Positions 43,138-50,763 of a stretch of 64,000 nucleotides of DNA are shown one piece after another; within the stretch, counting starts at the first letter, position 1; each line of letters begins with the position of its first letter. The translations under genes and the position numbers were made by a program. The notes beneath the pieces are model-generated. The model did no database searches and had not been told where the DNA came from. It saw only the letters and a program-made list of their open reading frames with translations. This DNA comes from an uncultured Bacteroidales bacterium. Its GTDB lineage: Bacteria > Bacteroidota > Bacteroidia > Bacteroidales > Bacteroidaceae. Location of the stretch: NCBI GenBank assembly GCA_902771725.1, contig CACXXT010000020.1, positions 1-64,000 of the forward strand. The letters are read 5' to 3'.

Positions 43138-44269
43138 AATTCGAAAAAAAGCAAAGAATAAGTTTTTTGCTTACTTGCGTTCAGTCGTTGATGGACTGGA
43201 CTTCGAGCCTATCGTTATTATGGGCAATAAGAAACCGGATAATGATACCGTTCAGTTTGAAAAAGAGTTGACGGAACTGATCTCGCATTCTAAAGAGAAG
43301 AAAGGATATGGGTATTCAATAAGGTATCAGAGGGTAAAAACACGGAAACACGGGGAGCAGGATGTCCCAGTGTCAATTTTGTTTCAGACCGAGCTTGATT
43401 ATTTGAAGTTTATCGGAAAAGAACAAGAAACCGTCAACTTTAGAAAGGATGTAGAAAGAATTCTTTCTGCATTTCCTGAATTGCTTGAATGGACAATCAG
43501 ATTCCCCAACAAAGTTCTTGACAACCACAAGATTTGGGGCGAATTGCTCTTGGTCTGTACCTTTTTTAAAGCCAATCCCCAGCCGCATCTATATATCCGC
43601 GAATTGCCTATTCAAGTGGACACAAAATTCATAGAGAGGAACAAAGGGGTTATCAAGGAACTTCTGGACATCATCATTGCGAAGTCTGTTAACCTGGGCG
43701 AAACGCGTTTTGAGACACGGTTCAATCTCAGGTATGATGAGCCGATGGTTCGTTTCAGGGTTTTGGACATGTCGTTAAGTCAGACGTTATTCTCGGGTAT
43801 TGACGATATGAGCACCCCAATCAGTCAGTTTAGAGAAACCGAAATTCCTGTAGAAACTGTTTACATCGTCGAGAACAAGATGAATATGTTGACGTTTCCT
43901 CCTATACAAAAGAGCATCGTTGTATGGGGGCATGGGTTTGGAGTAGATATTCTCAAGGATGTTGCGTGGCTGAAGTCGAAAAAGATTTTCTATTGGGGCG
44001 ATTTGGATGCACAAGGGCTCCAGATACTGTCGGAGATTAGAACTCACTTTCCGCAAGTTGAAAGTTTCCTGATGGATAGAGAGACGTTTGACCTGTATAA
44101 TGAGGGTGAAGTTGGAACTGAGACCAATGTAGAAAAGGTAATGTGTCTCACTCCTGAAGAAAAAGAATTGTTTGACTTCTTGAAGAGTGGAAATTACCGC
44201 TTGGAGCAAGAGAAAATACCATTTGAATATGCATCGTCAAAAATTCCATATTTTGATAGAATAAAGTAA
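43121..44269 (+). CDS. jetD: Wadjet nuclease subunit JetD (DUF3322/DUF2220, Toprim)
   Basis: A 382-residue protein: an N-terminal DUF3322 domain (about 1-190) and a C-terminal DUF2220 Toprim domain. The Toprim acids are in place: Glu251 in YIVENKMNML and Asp294/Asp296 in YWGDLDAQGLQIL. JetD is the topoisomerase VI-like subunit that cuts DNA trapped by the JetABC motor. All catalytic acids are present, so the system looks functional. The next gene starts seven bases after the stop. Confidence 0.94.
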   Translation: MITPTEIRKKAKNKFFAYLRSVVDGLDFEPIVIMGNKKPDNDTVQFEKELTELISHSKEKKGYGYSIRYQRVKTRKHGEQDVPVSILFQTELDYLKFIGKEQETVNFRKDVERILSAFPELLEWTIRFPNKVLDNHKIWGELLLVCTFFKANPQPHLYIRELPIQVDTKFIERNKGVIKELLDIIIAKSVNLGETRFETRFNLRYDEPMVRFRVLDMSLSQTLFSGIDDMSTPISQFRETEIPVETVYIVENKMNMLTFPPIQKSIVVWGHGFGVDILKDVAWLKSKKIFYWGDLDAQGLQILSEIRTHFPQVESFLMDRETFDLYNEGEVGTETNVEKVMCLTPEEKELFDFLKSGNYRLEQEKIPFEYASSKIPYFDRIK

Positions 44270-44276
44270 CACAACT

Positions 44277-46343
44277 ATGGCAGCACGAAGATATTACTAT
44301 TCAGATTCCATTACGGACTTTCTGTCTCGGAGCAAAAACGAGATAGTGGGAGCGTTGACTTTGGCTTCACAGCATGATGTTAACGACGAGACATCGAAGT
44401 CGTGGGTGGAGGAGATTGAGACGATGCGCGAAGTACTAGCACCGTATAAAGGAAGGGGAAGTGTGTACTTTGAATACAATATTCCACGAATGGGTAGGCG
44501 CGTGGATGTGATTGCCGTTATTGATGGTATCGTCTTTGTATTGGAGTATAAGACTGCTGAACGGAAGTTCTCGCGTGAGGCGCTTGTGCAAGTGTGGGAC
44601 TATGCTATTGACTTGAAGAATTTTCAGGAAGGTAGTTTGGAGAGGATATTGATTCCGATACTAGTGGTTCCTTCGGAAAAAGGTTCTCGTTGCCAGACAG
44701 ATTTGAAGCATTTTGGGGACTATGTGTATGAGCCGCTGCAGGTGAATACAAAGCGGCTGGCTGAGGCTATCGAAATGGTTCTTAGCGCTGTTCGCTATGA
44801 TGTGATTCCTTCGCAAACCGATGACCAATGGGCCAAGAGCGGTTATTCTCCTACGCCTACTATCATAGAGGCGGCCATTGCGCTATATGAGGAAAATACG
44901 GTTGAGGACATCACGAAGCATGGCGGGGATATAGACAAGGCATCTGTTGAACTTTGCAAGATTATAGACCATTGTAGGACAAACAACAGAAAAGCTATCT
45001 GTTTTATTACTGGCGTTCCTGGAGCAGGCAAGACTCTCATAGGCCTCAATACAGCGATAGACCAATTCAATCGTGGCGAGAAAGCTGTGTATCTATCAGG
45101 CAACTTCCCTTTGGTAGAAGTGTTACAGGAAGCGTTGACTCGCGACTATGTGCGTCGGGACAAGAAACGTGCTAAGGATGAAGGCCGCAAGGCATGCACC
45201 AAAGCGGAGGCAAAGAGTAAAGTGAAGGCCTTCATCCAGATGATTCATCATTACCGTGACTTGTATCTGGAAGGGACTGAGGTGAAAGGAAAGAAGATAG
45301 TGCCCATAGAAGGATATTTCCAAAGTCATACGGACAAGGCTTATATTCCCGTGGAACATGTTGCCATATTTGACGAGGCGCAACGGGCCTGGACGAAGGA
45401 GGAGTTGCAGCGGTTTATGCGCGAGAAGAAGGGCATTCGCAATTTCCCATATTCGGAGCCTGAATATCTGATTTCGTGTATGGACAGACAGACGGACTGG
45501 GGACTTGTGGTGTGTCTGGTTGGTAATGGACAGGCCATCAACAAGGGTGAAGCCGGATTGACGGAATGGATAGAGTCTGTTCACAGGAGTTATCCCGGGT
45601 GGGATGTCTATATGTCGGACTATCTGATTGAATCGAAGGATATATCTGCGGAAGAGTTGTCGTTGATTAGCAAGCAGCTTATTTCGAAGGAGGACCTGCA
45701 CCTGAAAATGTCGATGCGGTCGTTCCGGTCTGAGAAGGTGAGCATCTTTGTCAATCAGTTGCTGGCACTTCAGAAAGATGAGGCTGCGGCCACATTGAAA
45801 GAACTGGAGAAATATCCTATCTTCCTGACACGCAATCTTGATGCTGCAAAGCAATGGCTTCGCGAACAAGCAAGAGGAAGTGAGAGGATGGGACTGTTGG
45901 CTAGCAGCAAGGCCGAGCGACTGAAGGCTATTGGTATCAATGTGCGTTATCAGCCGAACTTTGTTCATTGGTTCTTGGAAGACGACACGGACATCAGAAG
46001 CAGTAACTGTCTAGAAGATACATTGACAGAGTTCAAAGTGCAGGGGCTTGAGATCGACTGGGCTTGTGTGACGTGGGATGCTGACCTGCGACTGAAGGAA
46101 GACTGGTCGTCGTGGCAGCATTTCCAACTGCGGAGTGGTACCAAGTGGCAGAGAATCAATAAGGGCATCAACAAGGAATATCAGATAAACGCATACCGAG
46201 TATTACTGACCAGGGCCCGTCAAGGTATGATAATTGTCGTTCCTAATGGGGACGATGGCATTCCGCCAGACGAGACACGCAAACCTGAGTGGTACGATGG
46301 AATATATGATTACCTGAAGTCAATTGGGATTAAGGAGCTATGA
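44277..46343 (+). CDS. PD-(D/E)XK nuclease-DUF2075 helicase fusion
   Basis: A 688-residue protein with two parts. The N-terminal part has a PD-(D/E)XK nuclease core: RRVDVIAVIDGIVFVLEYK with Asp77, Glu90 and Lys92, followed by QVWDYA. The rest is a superfamily 1 DUF2075 helicase: Walker A GVPGAGKT at 246-253, Walker B IFDEAQRAW with DEAQ at 366-369, MSMRSFRSEKV, and a C-terminal RVLLTRARQGMIIVVP (motif VI). Such nuclease-helicases occur in phage-defence settings. It is seven bases after jetD and thus almost surely in the Wadjet operon, where no such subunit is standard. Its stop overlaps the ATG of a cut NUDIX gene (ATGA). Confidence 0.85.
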   Translation: MAARRYYYSDSITDFLSRSKNEIVGALTLASQHDVNDETSKSWVEEIETMREVLAPYKGRGSVYFEYNIPRMGRRVDVIAVIDGIVFVLEYKTAERKFSREALVQVWDYAIDLKNFQEGSLERILIPILVVPSEKGSRCQTDLKHFGDYVYEPLQVNTKRLAEAIEMVLSAVRYDVIPSQTDDQWAKSGYSPTPTIIEAAIALYEENTVEDITKHGGDIDKASVELCKIIDHCRTNNRKAICFITGVPGAGKTLIGLNTAIDQFNRGEKAVYLSGNFPLVEVLQEALTRDYVRRDKKRAKDEGRKACTKAEAKSKVKAFIQMIHHYRDLYLEGTEVKGKKIVPIEGYFQSHTDKAYIPVEHVAIFDEAQRAWTKEELQRFMREKKGIRNFPYSEPEYLISCMDRQTDWGLVVCLVGNGQAINKGEAGLTEWIESVHRSYPGWDVYMSDYLIESKDISAEELSLISKQLISKEDLHLKMSMRSFRSEKVSIFVNQLLALQKDEAAATLKELEKYPIFLTRNLDAAKQWLREQARGSERMGLLASSKAERLKAIGINVRYQPNFVHWFLEDDTDIRSSNCLEDTLTEFKVQGLEIDWACVTWDADLRLKEDWSSWQHFQLRSGTKWQRINKGINKEYQINAYRVLLTRARQGMIIVVPNGDDGIPPDETRKPEWYDGIYDYLKSIGIKEL

Positions 46344-46498
46344 AACATATAGAAGTCGTGGCAGCGATCATTCGCAAAGGAGGTAAGATATTCGCCACAC
46401 AGCGGGGATATGGCGAATGGAAGGATTGGTGGGAGTTTCCTGGCGGAAAGATGGAAGTAGGGGAGACACCAGAAGAAGCGCCAATGATGGTCGCATAA
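46340..46498 (+). pseudogene. Truncated NUDIX (MutT-like) hydrolase
   Basis: A 52-residue frame that begins as a typical MutT-like protein (MKHIEVVAAIIRKGGKIFAT, then GYGEWKDWWEFPGGKME). The NUDIX box starts (GGKMEVGETPEEA) but breaks before its REVxEE half, which holds the catalytic Glu pair; five unrelated residues and a stop follow. A full enzyme has about 130 residues. Translational coupling to the helicase (ATGA) shows that an intact gene was once part of the operon. It is most likely inactive. Confidence 0.85.
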
Positions 46499-46531
46499 TA
46501 ATAAAGTAAAGAATAAAGACGTTATAAGTAT

Positions 46532-46749
46532 ATGGCACTACCAATTAACAAGAATAACTGCTGAATAAGCGGAAAGTCGAGGACAACATAATTGAATTCA
46601 AGAAAGGCAGGAACCCCGCTGATATCTACTATAGTATCTGTGCATTTGCCAACGACTTCGACAACCTCGGAGGCGGCCACATCCTTGTGGGAGTGGAGCA
46701 ACATGACAACGGACTCACAAAGCGGCCTGTAGCAGGGATTAACATCTAG
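46532..46749 (+). pseudogene. Frameshifted 5' fragment of an AlbA_2 gene
   Basis: The ATG at 46532 gives MALPINKN and stops at codon 11; from 46558 another frame continues the family sequence LLNKRKVEDNIIEFKKGRNP and AFANDFDNLGGGHILVGVEQ up to a stop at 46747. Read together they form the first 70 residues of a Schlafen-type AlbA_2 protein with one frameshift, and the C-terminal ATPase part is absent. It marks the right border of the island. Confidence 0.75.
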
Positions 46750-46795
46750 GCGGTAAATGCCCTTGCACTTCCCTAATGATGATTGACGATAAAAC

Positions 46796-46836
46796 AAATG
46801 AGTGACAAATCCCAAATTTGGAAAAGCCACTCATTT
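46796..46836. terminator. Stem-loop after the island
   Basis: AAATGAGTG pairs with CACTCATTT around a 23-base loop that contains CCAAATTTGG. TTTAAT follows on the plus strand. It could end the island transcript. Confidence 0.5.
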
Positions 46837-46911
46837 TAATTTATACGTAGGCGCGAGGACTATCTGCTCTGCGCTCGCTTATACCTATTGACTGAATAAT
46901 GCTTTATAAAC

Positions 46912-46946
46912 AAAAAAGCGTGTGTCTCATTTGAGCAACACGCTTT
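46912..46946 (-). terminator. Rho-independent terminator of dnaK
   Basis: Minus-strand AAAGCGTGT / ACACGCTTT stem with a 14-base loop followed by six T, 22 bases past the dnaK stop. Confidence 0.85.
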
Positions 46947-46968
46947 CTTGATTATCTATTGAATTGTT

Positions 46969-48906
46969 TTACTTCACCTCCTCAAAGTCGGCGTCCTGGA
47001 TGTTGTCGCCCTGCTGACCGCCTTGCTGGCCGCCCTGGGCTCCACCGTTGAATCCGGCTCCGCCCTGTGCACCATTGAAGGGGTTGCCCTGGGCGCCTGC
47101 ACCTGCCTGCTGAGCAGCAGCGTACATCTTCTGGGCAGCGTTGTTGAGTTCGGCTGTGGCAGCGTCGATGGCAGCGAGATCCTGAGCCTTGTGGGCATCG
47201 CGGAGCTTGTTGAGGGCTGCTTCCACCTCGGCCTTCACATCGGCAGGCAGCTTGTCGCCGCTCTCCTTGAGCATATTCTCGGTCTGGAAGATCATGCTGT
47301 CGGCCTGGTTGAGCTTGTCGATCTTCTCGCGCTCCTTCTTGTCGGCATCGGCATTGGCTTCGGCCTCAGCCTTCATGCGCTCGATTTCTTCCTTAGAGAG
47401 TCCGCTGGAAGCTTCGATGCGGATGGCCTGCTCCTTGCCGGTAGCCTTATCCTTAGCGCTGACCTTCAGGATACCGTTGGCATCGATGTCGAAGCTAACT
47501 TCAATCTGAGGCACGCCACGACGGGCGGGAGCGATGCCGGTGAGGTTGAACTGACCGATGCTCTTGTTCTGCGAGGCCATAGGACGCTCGCCCTGAAGCA
47601 CGTGGATGGTCACCTCGGTCTGGTTGTCGGCTGCAGTGGAGAAGACTTCGCTCTTCTTGCAGGGGATGGTGGTGTTGGCCTCGATGAGGCGGGTCATCAC
47701 ACCGCCCAGGGTCTCGATACCCATGCTCAGAGGAGTGACGTCGAGCAGCACGATGTCGCCCACGCCTTCTTCCTTGTTGAGGATAGCGCCTTGGATGCTG
47801 GCACCCACGGCCACGACCTCATCGGGGTTCACGCCCTTGCTGGGCACCTTGCCGAAGAAGTCTTCCACGAGCTTCTGGATAGCGGGAATACGGGAGCTAC
47901 CGCCCACGAGGATGACCTCGTCGATGTCGCTATTGCTCAGACCGGCATCCTGCATAGCCTTCTGGCAGGGAACCTTACATGCCTGGATGAGGCTGTCGGC
48001 CAGCTGCTCGAACTTGGCACGGGTGAGGGTCATGACGAGGTGCTTAGGCACACCATTGACAGCGGTGATGTACGGCAGGTTAATTTCCGTGGAGGTGCTG
48101 CTGGAGAGTTCAATCTTGGCCTTCTCGGCAGCTTCCTTCAGGCGCTGCAGAGCCATGGGATCCTGCTTCAGATCCACGCCTTCCTGCATACGGAACTCAT
48201 TAGCCATCCAGTCGATGATGACCTGGTCGAAGTCATCGCCGCCGAGGTGGGTGTCGCCATTGGTCGAGAGTACCTCAAACACGCCGCCGCCGAATTCCAG
48301 GATGGAGATATCGAACGTACCGCCGCCGAGGTCGAAGACGGCAATCTTCATATCCTTGTTAGCCTTGTCCACGCCATAGGCCAGAGCTGCTGCAGTGGGC
48401 TCGTTGACGATACGCTGGACGTTGAGACCAGCAATCTGTCCGGCTTCCTTGGTAGCCTGACGCTGGCTGTCGCTGAAGTAGGCAGGCACGGTGATGACGG
48501 CATCCGTGACTTCCTGACCCAGGTAGTCCTCTGCGGTCTTCTTCATCTTCTGCAGGATCATGGCGCTGATCTCCTGCGGGGTGTACAGACGACCCTCGAT
48601 GTTCACACGCGGAGTGTTGTTGTCGCCGCGGTCTACCTGATACGGTACGCGGGCTATTTCCTTCTGCACCTGATCGTAGGTCTCGCCCATGAAACGCTTG
48701 ATCGAGAAGATGGTGTTCTTCGGGTTGGTGATAGCCTGACGCTTTGCGGGGTCGCCCACCTTGCGCTCGCCATCCTTCATGAAGGCGACGATGGAGGGAG
48801 TTGTGCGCTTGCCCTCGCTGTTAGCAATCACGACGGGCTCGCTGCCCTCGAAAACGGATACACACGAGTTGGTGGTACCCAAGTCAATTCCAATAATCTT
48901 TCCCAT
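46969..48906 (-). CDS. dnaK: Chaperone DnaK (Hsp70)
   Basis: A 645-residue Hsp70. The phosphate-1 motif [12 protein letters not shown] is at the N-terminus, the second phosphate motif in [14 protein letters not shown], the adenosine motif in [14 protein letters not shown], followed by the linker [16 protein letters not shown], the substrate-binding domain, a helical lid and a Gly/Gln-rich C-terminus. It folds proteins with DnaJ and GrpE, which are not adjacent. It is a core gene and gives a fixed border for the island to its left. No CIRCE-like element was seen upstream. Confidence 0.98.
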   Translation of the reverse strand: MGKIIGIDLGTTNSCVSVFEGSEPVVIANSEGKRTTPSIVAFMKDGERKVGDPAKRQAITNPKNTIFSIKRFMGETYDQVQKEIARVPYQVDRGDNNTPRVNIEGRLYTPQEISAMILQKMKKTAEDYLGQEVTDAVITVPAYFSDSQRQATKEAGQIAGLNVQRIVNEPTAAALAYGVDKANKDMKIAVFDLGGGTFDISILEFGGGVFEVLSTNGDTHLGGDDFDQVIIDWMANEFRMQEGVDLKQDPMALQRLKEAAEKAKIELSSSTSTEINLPYITAVNGVPKHLVMTLTRAKFEQLADSLIQACKVPCQKAMQDAGLSNSDIDEVILVGGSSRIPAIQKLVEDFFGKVPSKGVNPDEVVAVGASIQGAILNKEEGVGDIVLLDVTPLSMGIETLGGVMTRLIEANTTIPCKKSEVFSTAADNQTEVTIHVLQGERPMASQNKSIGQFNLTGIAPARRGVPQIEVSFDIDANGILKVSAKDKATGKEQAIRIEASSGLSKEEIERMKAEAEANADADKKEREKIDKLNQADSMIFQTENMLKESGDKLPADVKAEVEAALNKLRDAHKAQDLAAIDAATAELNNAAQKMYAAAQQAGAGAQGNPFNGAQGGAGFNGGAQGGQQGGQQGDNIQDADFEEVK

Positions 48907-49079
48907 AGTTGTATTGTTTTTATAGTTTTGTTATCTTGTTACTTTCCTTGTTCCTGAGGTCTCGCAGGACTCTTGTATCCAACGGGGACGTCAAGACACT
49001 CATAACTTAGCAAACTGTGTGCCAAAACGCCAAATCACGCCTTCGCGTACCTTATTTATTATAAAAAGGAGCCACTTTT

Positions 49080-49111
49080 TTTGGCCGTTCCCGCCATAAA
49101 GGCTATCTTTG
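49080..49111 (+). promoter_or_regulatory. Promoter of the small lipoprotein gene
   Basis: TTTG at 49080-49083 and TATCTTTG at 49104-49111 with a 20-base spacer; the leader to the ATG at 49130 is only about 12 bases. Confidence 0.65.
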
Positions 49112-49129
49112 TCGCAAAAATCTGCCAAA

Positions 49130-49543
49130 ATGACAATGAATATGACAAAACCCGGACGTCTGCTGCCAGCTTGCTTGATGTGCCTCGTACTCATGCTCGC
49201 AGCCTGCCATGGCGGCCTCAGCCGCGACCAGATTAAGGCCCGTAGTGCCGCCGAGCGTTGCTACAAATATCTTCGTACGGGTCGCTACGACCGCTTCGTC
49301 GGAGAGATAGCCTATGCCGACCAGATGTCGCCCGAGTACCGCCAGCAAATGCAGGATCTCGTCCACGAGTCAGCCCAACGCTATGAGTCCGAACACGGCA
49401 AGATGCTCTCTGCCGTAGCCGTGGGCGATACGCTCATGGATGACCTTGCCCACATTTATCTCCAGATTACCTATGCCGACTCCACCTCCGAGGAAATCGG
49501 GCTGCCCATGGTGTGCGTCGACGGCGACTGGAAGATGCAGTAA
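49130..49543 (+). CDS. Small lipoprotein, NTF2-like (DUF4878/DUF3887-like)
   Basis: A 137-residue lipoprotein. The signal peptide ends in a lipobox (LMLAAC), so Cys26 would be lipidated. The mature part starts with a helix (DQIKARSAAERCYKYLRTGRYDRFVGEI) and ends in strands (IYLQITYADSTSEEIGLPMVCVDGDWKM), the order of NTF2-like DUF4878/DUF3887 proteins. Two further Met codons (49136, 49142) are possible starts. Function unknown. A terminator follows. Confidence 0.65.
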   Translation: MTMNMTKPGRLLPACLMCLVLMLAACHGGLSRDQIKARSAAERCYKYLRTGRYDRFVGEIAYADQMSPEYRQQMQDLVHESAQRYESEHGKMLSAVAVGDTLMDDLAHIYLQITYADSTSEEIGLPMVCVDGDWKMQ

Positions 49544-49572
49544 TCTTCCCCACCCTATTTTCAGGTAATTCA

Positions 49573-49622
49573 AGCGCTCCCTGCCACCTCGTAGCTGCAC
49601 GTTGTGGCGGGAAGTGCTTTTT
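49573..49622 (+). terminator. Terminator after the lipoprotein gene
   Basis: AGCGCTCCCTGCCAC pairs with GTGGCGGGAAGTGCT (one mismatch, two G-U pairs), followed by TTTTT. Confidence 0.75.
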
Positions 49623-49711
49623 CTATATTAAAAGAAGGAAAAAATGACAATATTCATCACACGGGTTAGTCTTTTGACTGGCTGAGGGGTACTACGGTAA
49701 AAGAAGACGCA

Positions 49712-50191
49712 ATGGAAAAGAACGAGGTACAACGGCTGTTCGTGCAGCACTACGCCAGGATGTTCAGGGTGGCACGTTCCATCCTCTTCGACGAGCAGGA
49801 GAGCGAGGATGTCTGCAGCGACATCTTCGAGAGCCTGCTGCATGGCGACTTTGTGCTGCTGCCAGGCACGGAAGAGCAGTATCTGCTCACAAGTGTCCGC
49901 AACCGTTGCCTGAAGCGCCTGCGGCATAAGGAAGTACGTCGTCGGATGGAGCAAGAAGACTCCGGAAAGCCGACCGACGAAGAGCCCGAAGATGAACGCC
50001 TGGCTGAAGTCGAAGAAATCGTATGCAGTATGTCCGGGCAAAAGCAGCGTATCTTCCGCCTCCGCTATACGGAGGGATATACCTACGAGGAGATTGCCAC
50101 AGCTGAGGGCATCAGCAAGGTTGCCGTATGGAAACATCTTTCCAGCGTCTTGAATGATATCCGTGAACACTTTAACCGCAGAGCACTATGA
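49712..50191 (+). CDS. ECF RNA polymerase sigma factor (module 1)
   Basis: A 159-residue ECF sigma factor. Region 2 spans about 5-65 (FVQHYARMFRVARSIL, ESEDVCSDIFESL) and region 4 about 105-155 (QRIFRLRYTEGYTYEEIATAEGISKVAVWKHL). It overlaps the anti-sigma gene by four bases (ATGA). The three-gene order sigma, anti-sigma, STN-barrel matches FecI-FecR-FecA-type surface signalling of Bacteroidota, where ligand binding at the barrel frees the sigma factor. Confidence 0.92.
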   Translation: MEKNEVQRLFVQHYARMFRVARSILFDEQESEDVCSDIFESLLHGDFVLLPGTEEQYLLTSVRNRCLKRLRHKEVRRRMEQEDSGKPTDEEPEDERLAEVEEIVCSMSGQKQRIFRLRYTEGYTYEEIATAEGISKVAVWKHLSSVLNDIREHFNRRAL

Positions 50192-50763
50192 GTCCCGTGA
50201 ACACCGACAAACAGATGTTCCTTGATATGCAGGAACATCCTGAGAACTATTCCGACGAACAGTTGGAAACCATGATGGCCGAACTCGACCGCGAGCCCGA
50301 CGTAGAAACTGCATGGGAGAAGCTTGAGAGGAAGGAAAAGCCCACGCCTAACCTTGGGCTCTTCCATCGCATCGCAGCCATCTTCCTCCTCGCCGCCTTC
50401 CTCGGCGGCCTGGCATGGGCATTTGTCCCTCGCCTCCGCCCTCACCGTACAGCAGAGCCACCTCTGCCCACAAAGGTATCTGCTCCCTCCCTAACAGGGA
50501 GGGCGGGGGGAGAGTCTTCCTCCATCTCCTTCTCCAACCTCCCCCTCGACAGCATCCTCCGCGTTGTGGCCGCTCACTACAGCTATGAAGTCTGCTTTTG
50601 CGACTCTGCAACACGGACGATGAAGTTCATCACGACTTGGAATCCAGAGGACTCCCTCGCCGCCTTCATCGAGCATCTCAACATGTTCGACGGCCTGCAC
50701 CTGACACTCAGAGATGATACCATTTTTGTGGAAAGCACTAACGACGAAGAGGACGCACAATGA
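50188..50763 (+). CDS. FecR-like anti-sigma factor (module 1) with palindromic insert
   Basis: A 191-residue single-pass membrane protein: a short cytoplasmic anti-sigma part (1-59), a helix (IAAIFLLAAFLGGLAWAFV, about 62-80) and a periplasmic domain (about 112-185) like the DUF4974/STN-type end of FecR proteins. It is shorter than normal FecR (about 300-350). Residues 99-110 (APSLTGRAGGES) are encoded by the 35-bp palindromic element at 50482-50516, in the linker just after the helix. The same peptide occurs at the same place in the module-2 paralogue. It overlaps both neighbours by four bases. Confidence 0.8.
   Translation: MSPVNTDKQMFLDMQEHPENYSDEQLETMMAELDREPDVETAWEKLERKEKPTPNLGLFHRIAAIFLLAAFLGGLAWAFVPRLRPHRTAEPPLPTKVSAPSLTGRAGGESSSISFSNLPLDSILRVVAAHYSYEVCFCDSATRTMKFITTWNPEDSLAAFIEHLNMFDGLHLTLRDDTIFVESTNDEEDAQ
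50482..50516 (+). repeat. Palindromic coding element, single copy (35 bp)
   Basis: Consensus unit with CTCCCT-CCCTAACAGGGAGGG-CGGGGGGAGAGTC; read here as APSLTGRAGGES. Identical to 58715-58749 and 52981-53015. Confidence 0.95.

Noticed and set aside
46750..46968. A tRNA or integration site next to dnaK
   Set aside because: Only hairpins of the terminator kind are visible; no cloverleaf with a T-loop, and no integrase gene nearby.
47023..48957. A 644-residue open frame opposite dnaK
   Set aside because: A well-known antisense artefact of dnaK; no promoter or family support.
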